Positions 49,758 to 60,058 of a stretch of 64,000 nt of DNA are shown one piece after another; the stretch's first letter is position 1, and every line of letters starts with the position of its first letter. The DNA is from Acetobacterium fimetarium (GTDB lineage: Bacteria > Bacillota > Clostridia > Eubacteriales > Eubacteriaceae): the NCBI RefSeq assembly GCF_014284475.1, contig NZ_WJBC01000004.1:146432-210431 (forward strand). Reading direction: 5' to 3'. Below the pieces are notes generated by a model. It was not told the DNA's origin. It ran no database searches and saw only the letters and a list, made by a program, of their open reading frames with translations. Both the position numbers and the translations under genes were made by a program.

Positions 49758-51671
49758 ATGAATGAAATTTGCGTTACTACCGGTTCTATCCCCAACCGCC
49801 GTTTTCAGAGCTATCACTATTTTGGGGCTCATCTCGACAAAAAAGGGGTTATCTTTCGTACCTGGGCACCAAATGCTCAAAGTATATCTGTCGTCGGCGA
49901 TTTCAACAATTGGGATATTGATCGGAATACCATGACTTTAGTGAAAGACTCCCATGGTATCTGGGAACTTTTTATCCCCGGATTGTCTTCCGGCATGCTT
50001 TATAAATACGCAGTCAGACAGCATAGTGGTGAAGTCGCTTACAAAGCGGATCCCTATGCTTTCTACAGTGAAGTCAAACCAAAAACAGCTTCCATCATCT
50101 GGGATCTTTCCAACTATTCATGGCAGGATGAAGGCTGGCAAAAAAAGCGAAGTGCTGTCAATTGGCTTGAAATGCCGATCAATATCTATGAAGTTCATCT
50201 GGGCAGCTGGAAACGGAATGAAAGCGGCGGCTATCTGACTTACCATGAGCTTGCCGAGCAACTGGTTCCCTATCTGCTGGAAATGAACTATACCCACATT
50301 GAAATCATGCCCATCATGGAGCACCCCTATGACGGCTCATGGGGCTATCAGCTCACGGGATACTATGCCGCCACCAGCCGTTACGGTGATCCCCAGGGGT
50401 TGATGCATTTTATCGACACCTGCCATCAGGCCGGTATCGGCGTCATCCTCGATTGGGTTCCGGGACATTTCTGTAAAGACGCCCACGGACTCTACCGGTT
50501 TGACGGTACTGATCAGTATGAATACGCTGAACATCATCATTGGGGAACCATGGAATTTGATTTCGGCAAACCTGAAGTGCTGGATTTTCTTATTTCCAAT
50601 GCTTATTTCTGGTTGGACTTATACCATGCTGATGGTCTCCGTATTGACGGCGTCGCCAGCATGATTGAATTGAATCATGGACTGGACGGCCAGCCTCACC
50701 GCAATGCTCAGGGCGGCTCTGATCGTCTTGAAGCCCTCGCTTTTTTACGGGAGTTGAATACGATTATTTTCAGGGATTTTCCTTTTGCGCTGATGTCTGC
50801 CGAAGATTCGACGGCCTATCCAATGGTGACCTGGCCGGTGAACAAAGGCGGCCTCGGCTTTAATCTGAAATGGGATATGGGATGGATGCACGATACGCTG
50901 GATTATATGCAAACTGATCCCTATTTTCGGAACCGCTTCCATGATCTGCTGACTTTTTCAATGGCTTACGCATTTAACGAGAATTTCATTCTTCCTCTTT
51001 CCCACGATGAAGTGGTCCACAGTAAACGAACCATTCTCGACAAAATGTTCGGCGATTACGACATGAAATTCGATCAATTCCGTCTTCTGTATGGCTATAT
51101 GATGACCCACCCCGGAAAAAAGCTCTCTTTCATGGGCAATGAAATCGCACCTTTTTTGGAATGGCGTGTGGATGAGTCGTTGGAATGGTTTATGCTCGAA
51201 TATGAAAAGCACCAGCAAATTCAGACTTTTATTAAAGATCTCAATAAATTCTACCTGAAAGAAAAAGCGCTCTGGACCTGTGACCATAACTGGAATGGTT
51301 TTAAATGGCTGGAAGCAAACAATCGCGATCAGAGTATTCTTATTTTCAAACGGATGACGCCCGATGATAACGATGATCTCATCATTATCTTAAATTTCTG
51401 TCCACTCAGCTACACTGACTACCGGGTAGGAGTCGCCGGCAAAGAAAACTATCGTCTGGCCTTTAATTCCGATGCGGTTGCCTACGGCGGCACTGGCTTC
51501 CAGATGAAAAAAAGCATGAAAAGCCAGGCTGTTCCGTTTCATGGCGAAAACAGTTCTGTATCCGTCAACATTCCGCCATCGTCATTCATCATCCTGAAAG
51601 GAATTATTCCCAGAATCAGTTCCAAAAAAAGCACCTCTGACACAAAATCAAAACCCAAGACCAGTAAATAA
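49758..51671 (+). CDS. glgB: 1,4-alpha-glucan branching enzyme
   Basis: GH13 branching enzyme that introduces alpha-1,6 links into glycogen. The 637-residue sequence has an N-terminal CBM48 domain (VIFRTWAPNAQSISVVGDFN), then the catalytic barrel. Expected catalytic residues are Asp in GLRIDGVASM, Glu in MSAEDST and Asp in PLSHDEVVHS. Conserved EVHLGSWKR and GSWGYQLTGYYA also fit GlgB. It has a Ser/Lys-rich C-terminal tail. The start follows GAAAGGACTGTTGC. First gene of the glycogen operon; no confident promoter was found in 49591-49757. Confidence 0.97.
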   Translation: MNEICVTTGSIPNRRFQSYHYFGAHLDKKGVIFRTWAPNAQSISVVGDFNNWDIDRNTMTLVKDSHGIWELFIPGLSSGMLYKYAVRQHSGEVAYKADPYAFYSEVKPKTASIIWDLSNYSWQDEGWQKKRSAVNWLEMPINIYEVHLGSWKRNESGGYLTYHELAEQLVPYLLEMNYTHIEIMPIMEHPYDGSWGYQLTGYYAATSRYGDPQGLMHFIDTCHQAGIGVILDWVPGHFCKDAHGLYRFDGTDQYEYAEHHHWGTMEFDFGKPEVLDFLISNAYFWLDLYHADGLRIDGVASMIELNHGLDGQPHRNAQGGSDRLEALAFLRELNTIIFRDFPFALMSAEDSTAYPMVTWPVNKGGLGFNLKWDMGWMHDTLDYMQTDPYFRNRFHDLLTFSMAYAFNENFILPLSHDEVVHSKRTILDKMFGDYDMKFDQFRLLYGYMMTHPGKKLSFMGNEIAPFLEWRVDESLEWFMLEYEKHQQIQTFIKDLNKFYLKEKALWTCDHNWNGFKWLEANNRDQSILIFKRMTPDDNDDLIIILNFCPLSYTDYRVGVAGKENYRLAFNSDAVAYGGTGFQMKKSMKSQAVPFHGENSSVSVNIPPSSFIILKGIIPRISSKKSTSDTKSKPKTSK

Positions 51672-51740
51672 GGATACTGATAAACGCGTGCTTATCAGAA
51701 ACGATGCTCTCAATTGCATTTTGTCTTGAAAGGAAAAAAC

Positions 51741-54167
51741 ATGGATGCTTCAGATAAATCACAACAAAAGGACGCCTTTAAAAAGGAGTTTATCAAGAAA
51801 ATCGAAGAGGTTTCGGGGAATTGTCTCGCCGACGCTTCCGTTCTCAAACAATATCAGGCCCTGGCCGAACTGGTCATGGAAAAGATCAGTGCCGAATGGG
51901 CCCAAACAAACATGCAGTATAATAAGCAACCAACCAAACAGGTCTACTTTTTTTCCATTGAATTTCTCATCGGAAGACTGCTTAATTCCTACATCAATAA
52001 TCTATCCCTTGAAGAAATTGTCACTGAAAGCCTCGACGAATTAGGGCTGGACTATGAAGCTATCCTGGCTCAGGAATCGGATCCCGGTTTGGGTAACGGT
52101 GGTTTAGGCCGGCTGATGGCCTGCTATTTGGATTCATCGGCCGCCATGAAAATGCCTGCCCACGGCAATGGCATCCGCTACAAATACGGGCTCTTTGAAC
52201 AGCGCATCATCAATGCCGAACAGATTGAAGTGGCTGACAACTGGTTGAAGAACGGTTATCCTTTTGAAATCAGGAAGCCGGATAAATCTGTGATCGTGAA
52301 ATACTACGGCCATGTTCATGCTGAAAACATCAACGGGAACCTGACCTTTGTTCATGAAGATTATGAACCCATCATGGCTGTTCCTTATGATATTCCGATC
52401 ATGGGATACCACAACAAGACCGTCAACTCCCTGCGACTCTGGAGCGCCGAACCGATTGACGGCTTTGATCTGCCCACCTTTAATCAGGGCCAGTTTTTAT
52501 ATGCCGTTCGCCAGAAATCCGAGGCGGAAGCCATCAGTCAGATTCTTTATCCCAACGACAGCGGATTTGATGGAAAGCTGCTTCGTCTCAAGCAGGAATA
52601 TTTCTTTGTTTGCGCGGGATTGAAGCGCATTGTTTCCCATTATAAAAGAAATAACAGTAACTCTGTCGATGGTTTCGGCGAAAAAATCTGCATCCACATC
52701 AATGACACCCATCCCGCCATGTGCGGTCCTGAACTCATGCGTATTTTCATGGATGAGGAAGGACTGGGCTGGAATGATGCCTGGAAAATGACCGTCGCTT
52801 CCCTCAGCTTCACCAATCATACGGTCATGCCGGAAGCCCTGGAAAAATGGTCGGTCGATATGATGAGCAAACTGCTGCCGCGAATCTATATGATCATCGA
52901 AGAAATCAATCGTCGTTTTATCGAAGAGCTTGATCTCAACTATCCCAATGATCCGGATCGCAATCATTCCCTGTCCATCATCAAAGACGGTCAGGTTCAC
53001 ATGGCCAATTTATCGATTGTAACCAGCCACTCCATCAATGGGGTTGCTTCCCTTCACAGCAAAATACTGCGCGAGGAAACCTTTCACGGTTTTTATCAGG
53101 TCTTTCCCGAGCGTTTCAACTCCGTCACCAATGGCGTCAGCCCCCGACGGTTTTTGATGTACAACAATCCCAAACTGAAGAATCTTTTGAATGAGTCCAT
53201 TGGCAACGAATGGGAAACCAATCTGTTTCAGTTGAAGCGACTTTTGAACTTCATCAATGATCCGGTGTTTTATGAAAAATACAACGCCATCAAGCTTTCC
53301 AATAAGAGTCAGCTGGCCGATTACATATCCCGGCGTATCGGGCTCCACGTCGATCCGACCTCGATTTTCGACATCCAGGTCAAGCGCATTCATGAATACA
53401 AAAGACAGCTCTTGAATGCGCTTCATATCCTGTACTTATACAACCGGCTTAAAGAAAATCCGAACCTGGAAATGGCGCCGCGAACCTTTATTTTTGCCGG
53501 CAAAGCGGCTCCCGGTTATTACTATGCCAAGGATGTCATCAAACTCATCAATGCCATTGCCGAATTGGTCAACGGCGATAATACCGTCAATACTAAAATA
53601 AAAGTTGCTTTTCTGGCCAACTTCAATGTTTCACTGGCTGAGAAAATCTATCCCGCGGCAAATATTTCGGAGCAGATTTCGACGGCCGGAAAAGAGGCTT
53701 CCGGTACCAGCAACATGAAGTTCATGATGAACGGTGCCGTTACGCTCGGCACCATGGATGGTGCCAATATCGAAATTGCGGAAGCCGTTGGTCCAACCAA
53801 TATTGTCACATTCGGACTGACTTCTGAAGAAGTATCGAATTATAACAAGTACGGCGGATACCGTTCGGTCGATATCTTTGAACAGGATCCGCGCATCCAG
53901 CAGGTCCTGCATCAGTTAGTCGACGGGACCTTCGGGTTCGGGCTGAACTTCCAGTCAATTTATGATTCTCTGTTACTGTATAATGATCCCTATTTTGTGC
54001 TTAAGGATTTCAATGCTTACACCGATGCCCAGAACCGTGTGGACCATCTCTACCGCAACGAACAGATTTGGACGAAAATGTCCATCACCAATATTGCGCA
54101 ATCCGGAATGTTCTCAAGTGATCGTTCAATTTCCGACTATCAGCGTGAAATATGGACCGTAAAATAA
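51741..54167 (+). CDS. glgP: Glycogen/alpha-glucan phosphorylase, first copy
   Basis: PLP enzyme releasing glucose 1-phosphate from glycogen ends. 808 residues. The PLP lysine is in [20 protein letters not shown] near residue 650, with preceding GKEAS and the phosphate-site region [16 protein letters not shown]. Near the N-terminus [18 protein letters not shown] and [15 protein letters not shown] are typical of the family. Start at 51741 behind GAAAGGAAAAAAC; an extension to 51714 has no site. It lies 69 bases after glgB and 10 bases before glgC. A paralogue of identical length ends the operon. Confidence 0.97.
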   Translation: MDASDKSQQKDAFKKEFIKKIEEVSGNCLADASVLKQYQALAELVMEKISAEWAQTNMQYNKQPTKQVYFFSIEFLIGRLLNSYINNLSLEEIVTESLDELGLDYEAILAQESDPGLGNGGLGRLMACYLDSSAAMKMPAHGNGIRYKYGLFEQRIINAEQIEVADNWLKNGYPFEIRKPDKSVIVKYYGHVHAENINGNLTFVHEDYEPIMAVPYDIPIMGYHNKTVNSLRLWSAEPIDGFDLPTFNQGQFLYAVRQKSEAEAISQILYPNDSGFDGKLLRLKQEYFFVCAGLKRIVSHYKRNNSNSVDGFGEKICIHINDTHPAMCGPELMRIFMDEEGLGWNDAWKMTVASLSFTNHTVMPEALEKWSVDMMSKLLPRIYMIIEEINRRFIEELDLNYPNDPDRNHSLSIIKDGQVHMANLSIVTSHSINGVASLHSKILREETFHGFYQVFPERFNSVTNGVSPRRFLMYNNPKLKNLLNESIGNEWETNLFQLKRLLNFINDPVFYEKYNAIKLSNKSQLADYISRRIGLHVDPTSIFDIQVKRIHEYKRQLLNALHILYLYNRLKENPNLEMAPRTFIFAGKAAPGYYYAKDVIKLINAIAELVNGDNTVNTKIKVAFLANFNVSLAEKIYPAANISEQISTAGKEASGTSNMKFMMNGAVTLGTMDGANIEIAEAVGPTNIVTFGLTSEEVSNYNKYGGYRSVDIFEQDPRIQQVLHQLVDGTFGFGLNFQSIYDSLLLYNDPYFVLKDFNAYTDAQNRVDHLYRNEQIWTKMSITNIAQSGMFSSDRSISDYQREIWTVK

Positions 54168-54177
54168 GGAGGTAAAA

Positions 54178-55299
54178 ATGAATACTGAATGTGTTGCAAT
54201 GCTCCTGGCGGGCGGGCAGGGAAGCCGTTTAGGACCACTGACCTTTAACAACGCCAAACCGGCGGTTTTGTTCGGCGGAAAATACCGCATCATCGATTTC
54301 CCCCTGAGTAATTGCATGAATTCCGACATTGACGTGGTCGGCGTGCTTACCCAATACCGGCCCTATATTCTAAACAATTATATCGGTGATGGCTCCGCCT
54401 GGGCGCTGGACCAGGTCCAGGGTGGTGCCCATATCCTGCCTCCCTATATGGGCCAAAAAGGCGGCCGATGGTATGCCGGAACAGCCGATGCGATCTATCA
54501 GAATATCGATTTTATTGACAACTTCGATCCGGAGTATGTCCTGATTCTGTCAGGCGATCATATCTATAAAATGGATTATTCCAAAATGCTGTGCTTCCAT
54601 AAAAAGAAAAAAGCCGATCTTTCCATCGCTGTCATGGATGTTCCCTGGGACGATGCCCATCGTTTTGGAATTGTTGACACCGACAAAGAGGACCGTATCC
54701 AGACATTTCAGGAAAAGCCGGCAAACCCCAAAAGCAACAAGGCCTCCATGGGCATCTATATTTTTTCCTGGCAAGTCCTCAAAGAAGCCCTGCTGGATGA
54801 TGCCGGAAACCGTGAATCCGAACACGATTTTGGCAATAACGTGATTCCGATGCTCCATGAAAATAAAAAGCGCATCTATGCCTATCCCTACTCCGGCTAT
54901 TGGCGGGATGTGGGGACGATCCAGAGCTACTACGATGCCAATATGGATCTTCTTGATCCTGATTGCAGTTTAAACCTGAATGACCAGACTTTCCGGATTT
55001 TTTCCAACAATGACAGTCGCCATCCACAATTTGTCGGTCCCAAGGCTAAAATCAGCAACAGTCTGATTTGTGATGGCTGCATCGTCTGCGGGCAGGTCGA
55101 GCATTCCATCCTTTCCCACGATATTGTCATTCACAAAAATACGATTATAAAAAACACCATTATCCATACCGGTGCCGTTATCGAAGATGGTGCAATTCTC
55201 GAAAACTGCATCATTGGCGGCAGAGCCCGGATCAACGGTGACGTCCGGATCACTGATGAATTAGGCAAACCTCCTGAAATCCACGTTATCAATTCATAA
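54178..55299 (+). CDS. glgC: Glucose-1-phosphate adenylyltransferase, catalytic subunit
   Basis: Makes ADP-glucose, the glucosyl donor for glycogen synthesis. The 373-residue protein has the nucleotide motif [42 protein letters not shown] and the catalytic-site [14 protein letters not shown], followed by a left-handed beta-helix C-terminal domain ([19 protein letters not shown]). The start follows AAGGAGGTAAAA. Paired with GlgD downstream, as in Firmicutes where the two form a mixed tetramer. Confidence 0.97.
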   Translation: MNTECVAMLLAGGQGSRLGPLTFNNAKPAVLFGGKYRIIDFPLSNCMNSDIDVVGVLTQYRPYILNNYIGDGSAWALDQVQGGAHILPPYMGQKGGRWYAGTADAIYQNIDFIDNFDPEYVLILSGDHIYKMDYSKMLCFHKKKKADLSIAVMDVPWDDAHRFGIVDTDKEDRIQTFQEKPANPKSNKASMGIYIFSWQVLKEALLDDAGNRESEHDFGNNVIPMLHENKKRIYAYPYSGYWRDVGTIQSYYDANMDLLDPDCSLNLNDQTFRIFSNNDSRHPQFVGPKAKISNSLICDGCIVCGQVEHSILSHDIVIHKNTIIKNTIIHTGAVIEDGAILENCIIGGRARINGDVRITDELGKPPEIHVINS

Positions 55300-55314
55300 A
55301 AGGAGTGACTCACA

Positions 55315-56427
55315 ATGAAAAATGCAATTGGGCTTATTTTGAATGTCAATGGCGAAGACTCTTCCCTGAAAGACTTTCTTCATCATCGCAGTTTAAGCAC
55401 CCTTCCGTTTGGCGGCCGTTATCGGCTTATTGATTTTACCCTTTCCAACATGGTTAATTCCGGCGTATCCCATATCGGTGTGGTGGGAAGCCATAAATAC
55501 AGTTCCCTCGTCGATCATCTTGGCACCGGAAAAGAGTGGTCACTGAGTCGAAAAACCCAGGACCTTTCCATCCTTGCCGGTGTCGGCAACAATCGGATCG
55601 GCCATCAGATGAAAATCAATCTCAGAAGTTTGCAGAATAACCGTGATTATCTGGAAACAGCTGCCGGTGAACATGTCATTATTGCCTCTCCCAATATTGT
55701 AACCTCCTTTGATTTCAGACACGCCTACGAGGTTCATTTAAAAAACAACAGCGATGTGACATTGATTTATAAAAAGGATGCTGCTAAATATAACCTTGAA
55801 GATGATGACATCTATCTGGAATTCTGCAACAAGCGGATCAGTGGTATTCATTACAAGAAAACACATACTACCAAACACTTCTATTCTGAAATGCTGATCA
55901 TAAAAAAATCACTCTTAATTCAATTTATGGATCTTTCCGAATATTCCGGCGAATGGGATTTACTGGATATGATCACGATCAATCTTGATACCCTGCGGGT
56001 CTTCGGGGTTCAGCACACCGGTTATCTGAAACGGATTAACAACCTGGAAAGTTACATGAAAGCCAATATGGATTTGCTCGAATATGATATCATGCAGGAG
56101 CTTTTTCTTGGGAAGGCATCCATCCACACAAAGATTAAAGATAACCATCCCAGCCTTTATCACGAGCCATCCAGTGTGCTCAACTCGATTGTTGGAAGCG
56201 GCTGCATCATTGACGGCACCATCTCCCACAGTATTATTTTCAGGGATGTCCTGATGGAGCGCGGCTCGCAGATTAAAAACAGCATCATCATGCAGAAATG
56301 CAAAATCGGCAAACACGTTACCCTCGATTATGTCGTCATGGACAAAGATTCGAAAATCAGCGATTATACGGTGCTGATCGGCAAACCTGAGGATCCCATT
56401 ATTTTAAAGAAAGGTACGGTAATTTAA
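55315..56427 (+). CDS. glgD: GlgD, regulatory subunit of glucose-1-phosphate adenylyltransferase
   Basis: A 370-residue paralogue of GlgC that has lost the catalytic motif: the first segment is IGLILNVNGEDSSLKDFL instead of a Gly-rich GGxGxRL. The sugar-binding frame FGGRYRLIDFTLSNMVNSG and the C-terminal beta-helix (IVGSGCIIDGTISHSI) remain. In related bacteria GlgD raises GlgC activity and changes its regulation; that role is assumed here. It lies 15 bases after glgC, start behind AAAAGGAG, and glgA begins directly after its stop. Confidence 0.95.
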   Translation: MKNAIGLILNVNGEDSSLKDFLHHRSLSTLPFGGRYRLIDFTLSNMVNSGVSHIGVVGSHKYSSLVDHLGTGKEWSLSRKTQDLSILAGVGNNRIGHQMKINLRSLQNNRDYLETAAGEHVIIASPNIVTSFDFRHAYEVHLKNNSDVTLIYKKDAAKYNLEDDDIYLEFCNKRISGIHYKKTHTTKHFYSEMLIIKKSLLIQFMDLSEYSGEWDLLDMITINLDTLRVFGVQHTGYLKRINNLESYMKANMDLLEYDIMQELFLGKASIHTKIKDNHPSLYHEPSSVLNSIVGSGCIIDGTISHSIIFRDVLMERGSQIKNSIIMQKCKIGKHVTLDYVVMDKDSKISDYTVLIGKPEDPIILKKGTVI

Positions 56428-57867
56428 ATGTTAAACGTATTGTTTGTTGCTTCGGAAGCCTACCCCTTTGCCAAAAGCGGTGGACTGGGGGATGTCATTG
56501 GCGCACTGCCAAAGTCCTTTCCCAAAGATGTCGATGCCCGGGTTATTATTCCCCTTTACAGCACCATACCGGAAGAACTGAAGAGGAAAATCAAACCGAT
56601 TTGCCATTTTCATATTCACATGAATGCCACGCTCTACTATTGCGGCATTTCCACTTGTGAATACGAGGGTATCACTTTTTACTTTATCGATAACGAGAGC
56701 TTTTTTAAACGACCGTCGCTTTATAATTATTTCGACGATGGTGAACGCTTTCTCTATTTTTGCCGTGCTGTTCTTGATTCAATTCCATCACTTGATTTTG
56801 AGCCGGATATCATTCACTGCAACGACTGGCAGACAGCGGCGATCCCCTACCTGCTGCGGCATCAATATCGACCGCTCTTTCCAAATACGAAATGTGTTTT
56901 TACCATCCACAATATAAAGTACCAGGGAATTTATGGTTTCAGTGACATCAATCAGTACCTCCATCTCGGCTTTCTGCCTTCCGATTTGGAATACTACGGA
57001 AAAATAAACCTCATGAAGGGGGCTCTGTATTCGGCCGATCTCGTCACCACCGTGAGTCCAACCTACGCCCAGGAGATTAAAGATCCATACTACGGAGAAG
57101 GTCTGGACAGCGTCATTGGGGATGTCGGCGACCATGTTGTAGGCATCCTCAACGGCATCGACGAATCAATCTATACCCCCAAGGATGATCCGGCATTATT
57201 TGTTCCCTATACCACTTCCAAAAAGAAAAAAGCCGAGAATAAAAAAGCCCTGCAGGACTATCTTGACCTGCCCATCCGGGAAGATGTGCCAATGATTTCA
57301 ATGATCACCCGTCTGGTTGAACAAAAAGGACTTGATCTGGTGGCCAATGTCATCCATGAAATACTGCAGCTGGATCTACAACTGGTTGTTTTAGGCACCG
57401 GCGAAGCAAATTACGAAAATCTACTCCGCAGCATCGCCTACAATTACCCGGATAAAATGGTCACCATCATCGATTTCGACGAATCACTTTCCCGAAAAAT
57501 CTATGCCGCCAGCGATCTGTTTTTGATGCCATCAAAATTCGAACCCTGTGGTTTGTCTCAGATGATTGCTATGCGCTACGGGGCGGTGCCCATTGTCCGA
57601 GAAACCGGTGGCCTCAAAGACACTGTTTCGTATTTCGATTCTGAAACCAATGAAGGGAATGGTTTCAGTTTTGCAACCTACAATGCGCATGACATGCTCT
57701 TTACCATTCAAAAAGCAGTAAGCCTCTATCACAATGATCACACCACATTCAACCGGATTGTCAGCAATGCTTTTAACTCGCATTTTGATTGGAAACGTTC
57801 AGCGCAGATGTATTTGACGCATTACAAAAAATTACAGGAAGCCGCCCATCATGAACTTCATACATAA
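56428..57867 (+). CDS. glgA: Glycogen synthase (ADP-glucose type)
   Basis: GT5 glucosyltransferase elongating alpha-1,4 glucan chains from ADP-glucose. The 479-residue enzyme has the donor motif in EAYPFAKSGGLGDVIGALP (KxGG), a typical VFTIHNIKYQGIYGF, and the catalytic-site EPCGLSQMIAMRYGAVPIVR with RETGGLKDTV. The ATG is the triplet directly after the glgD stop, with AAAGG inside glgD as the site. Its last 17 bases overlap the GH13 gene, indicating tight coupling of synthesis and breakdown genes. Confidence 0.97.
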   Translation: MLNVLFVASEAYPFAKSGGLGDVIGALPKSFPKDVDARVIIPLYSTIPEELKRKIKPICHFHIHMNATLYYCGISTCEYEGITFYFIDNESFFKRPSLYNYFDDGERFLYFCRAVLDSIPSLDFEPDIIHCNDWQTAAIPYLLRHQYRPLFPNTKCVFTIHNIKYQGIYGFSDINQYLHLGFLPSDLEYYGKINLMKGALYSADLVTTVSPTYAQEIKDPYYGEGLDSVIGDVGDHVVGILNGIDESIYTPKDDPALFVPYTTSKKKKAENKKALQDYLDLPIREDVPMISMITRLVEQKGLDLVANVIHEILQLDLQLVVLGTGEANYENLLRSIAYNYPDKMVTIIDFDESLSRKIYAASDLFLMPSKFEPCGLSQMIAMRYGAVPIVRETGGLKDTVSYFDSETNEGNGFSFATYNAHDMLFTIQKAVSLYHNDHTTFNRIVSNAFNSHFDWKRSAQMYLTHYKKLQEAAHHELHT

Positions 57868-59728
57868 TTCCTGGGATCTGAAATACCGTGCTCCCTTTGG
57901 TGCCCTCCCCAAAGGAAGCAACATCACCCTGAGCGTCTATGGTCGTGATCTCAACAACGTTCAATTGCGAACATTGTTTGAGGAAAGCGAGGTCTTGTAT
58001 TCCATGAAACCTTCAGCCACTTCACATTACTGGGAGGTTGAATTGCAAATACCCGATGCCACCGGCATCCTGTGGTATGACTTTAAATTTGAAACTGGCG
58101 GCTGTTCCTACACCTACGGAACAAAAGGCAATCGTCTCGGCGGGGAAGGCCAGATTTATAAGGATATTCCGCCTTCCTATCAGATTACCATTTATGAACC
58201 CAAACGAACCACACCAAAATGGTATAAAAATGGTATCATGTATCAGATCTTTCCGGATCGATTCAACCGGGGCTCCGATTTCAGTCTCGAGAATTTCCCG
58301 AGAAAAGTGCTTGTCCATCCCAAATGGTCGGATTCTCCCCATTATTTCAAAAATAATTCCGGTCACATCGAATACTGGGATTTTTTTGGCGGTACGCTGG
58401 ATGGAATTACCGAAAAACTGGATTATCTGAAAAGTCTCAATGTTTCCATCATCTATCTTAATCCGATTTTTAAATCAAAAAGCAATCATCGCTATGATAC
58501 CGGCGACTATATGACCATCGATCCGATCCTGGGAACGATGGAGAAATTCAAAAAGTTCATTGCCGCCTGCAAAGAACGAAATATTCATGTGATTCTGGAT
58601 GGTGTTTTCAATCATACCGGTGATGACAGCATCTACTTCAACCGCTATGGTCATTATCCGGAGCTTGGCGCCTACCAGTCAACCGAATCGCCATATTATG
58701 ACTGGTATACCTTTGATCACTATCCCATCAAATACGACTGCTGGTGGGGAATCGACGCGATGCCCAATCTCTCTGAGATGAACCCCAGCTTTCAGTCGTT
58801 CATTTTTAAGGATGATAACAGCGTCGTGCGGCACTGGACACGGACCGGCATCTCCGGCTGGCGGCTGGATGTGGCCGATGAGCTGCCCGACCCGTTTATC
58901 GAAGGTTTGAAAATCGCCATGTTGGAGGAAAATCCTGACAGTGTTCTGATTGGAGAAGTCTGGGAGGATGCCTCCCGAAAAGTTGCATACAATCAATTGC
59001 GCACCTATTTTTCAGGCTTCGAACTGGATGCCGTAATGAATTATCCATTTCGCGAAACCTTTATTGCTTTTGTCCTGGGAAAAACCAGCGCCAAAATTGC
59101 AGTGCTTGTCATGATGTCGCTTTATGAAAACTATCCCCGTGAGCAATTTATGGGAAACATGAATCTGATCGGATCACACGACCGCTGCCGGATTCTTACC
59201 GTGTTGGGAGAAGCCGATGAATATGCCGACCACGAACATTATCGTTTAACAAAAGAGCAGTACAGTCTGGCTCATCAGCGACTGAAAATGTTAAGCCTTA
59301 TCCAAATGACCTTTCCGGGCGTTCCCTGCATCTATTACGGAGATGAAGCCGGCGTTCAGGGTTTTGAAGATCCGTACAACCGCAGTACCTATCCCTGGGG
59401 TAAAGAAGACCGGGACTTGGTTTTATGGTATCAGCAAATCACAAAACTTCGGGCCGATAACCCGGTCTTTCAACACGGATCATGGAAACCCTATGAAGCC
59501 AGCGATGACCTCTTCGTTTTTGAAAGACGTGATGAAAATACTTGCTGTCTGTGTCTTTTCAATCGAAGTCTCAAGGCGGTTCATCTCTTTCAATACCTGG
59601 ATTACGAAGGATTCAAGGGGCTGGAAATGATTACCGGAGAAACCCTATCGCTAAAAGATCCGATTATTCTGCAGCCGCTTGCCTATGCCATCGTCATGAT
59701 CACACTCGACACCAGTCAAGCTCTTTAA
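57851..59728 (+). CDS. GH13 alpha-amylase/neopullulanase-like enzyme
   Basis: Glycoside hydrolase of family 13 acting on alpha-glucans or malto-oligosaccharides. 625 residues. An N-terminal starch-binding-like domain (to about 115) precedes the barrel: MYQIFPDRFNRG, VILDGVFNHTGDDS, the nucleophile Asp in GWRLDVADEL, the acid Glu in SVLIGEVWED and the Asp in NLIGSHDRCRI. GDEAGVQGFEDPYNRSTYPW is typical of neopullulanase/cyclomaltodextrinase types. No signal peptide, so it works on cytosolic glycogen or maltodextrins. It overlaps glgA by 17 bases and ends before a terminator and palindrome. Confidence 0.92.
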   Translation: MNFIHNSWDLKYRAPFGALPKGSNITLSVYGRDLNNVQLRTLFEESEVLYSMKPSATSHYWEVELQIPDATGILWYDFKFETGGCSYTYGTKGNRLGGEGQIYKDIPPSYQITIYEPKRTTPKWYKNGIMYQIFPDRFNRGSDFSLENFPRKVLVHPKWSDSPHYFKNNSGHIEYWDFFGGTLDGITEKLDYLKSLNVSIIYLNPIFKSKSNHRYDTGDYMTIDPILGTMEKFKKFIAACKERNIHVILDGVFNHTGDDSIYFNRYGHYPELGAYQSTESPYYDWYTFDHYPIKYDCWWGIDAMPNLSEMNPSFQSFIFKDDNSVVRHWTRTGISGWRLDVADELPDPFIEGLKIAMLEENPDSVLIGEVWEDASRKVAYNQLRTYFSGFELDAVMNYPFRETFIAFVLGKTSAKIAVLVMMSLYENYPREQFMGNMNLIGSHDRCRILTVLGEADEYADHEHYRLTKEQYSLAHQRLKMLSLIQMTFPGVPCIYYGDEAGVQGFEDPYNRSTYPWGKEDRDLVLWYQQITKLRADNPVFQHGSWKPYEASDDLFVFERRDENTCCLCLFNRSLKAVHLFQYLDYEGFKGLEMITGETLSLKDPIILQPLAYAIVMITLDTSQAL

Positions 59729-59730
59729 AC

Positions 59731-59927
59731 AAAAAGGATTGCGTCTTTGCAATCTTCAGGTTGTCGGCATGCCCCGTACCGACCAATTGTTAATCTGTTG
59801 TATGCTGCAAGATCGGACAGGCTAACGCCATGTCCGCCATGATGCATACAACATGATGTAACAATTGTCGGTACTGCTGTATACCTTTGTCTATAGTCTC
59901 TGGATTGCGCCTGCGCAATCCTTTTTT
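59731..59927 (+). terminator. Nested long palindrome with terminator after the GH13 gene
   Basis: The spacer of 330 bases before the second glgP is almost wholly a nested palindrome. Outer arms AAAAAGGATTGCG (59731-59743) and CGCAATCCTTTTT (59914-59926); inner hairpin from GTACCGAC (59776) to GTCGGTAC (59874) with further nested TTGTATGC/GCATACAA and CGGACA/TGTCCG. At the end GGATTGCGC (59902-59910) and GCGCAATCC (59913-59921) followed by six T is a good terminator, so glgP2 may be partly uncoupled from the operon. Confidence 0.75.
59774..59898. repeat. Long-hairpin repeat, full copy (ACCAATTGT type)
   Basis: Reverse complement contains ACTATAGACAAA...TACCGACAATTGTT...AACAATTGGTCGGTACGGGG. 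The short element at 28541-28612 has the same ends but lacks the middle. The ends also recall the 35.4 and 45.6 kb elements (ACCAATT). Nothing coding is seen in 59729-60058. Confidence 0.7.
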
Positions 59928-60058
59928 ATTGGAACTTTCTTTGTGTTTTTTTTCGGCGATTGGGGGTAGATAAAAAAATAAGTCCTGAGCTGGCAGTGAA
60001 GCGCACCGCATTTTTTTTGCAAATGCCAAAAATTAGTGTTAGTAAGAAAGGAATTCCA

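Noticed and set aside
59960..60058. 33-codon N-terminal extension of the second glgP
   Set aside because: It has no family match and no ribosome binding site, while ATG 60059 has AAAGGA and gives the same 808-residue length as the first copy.
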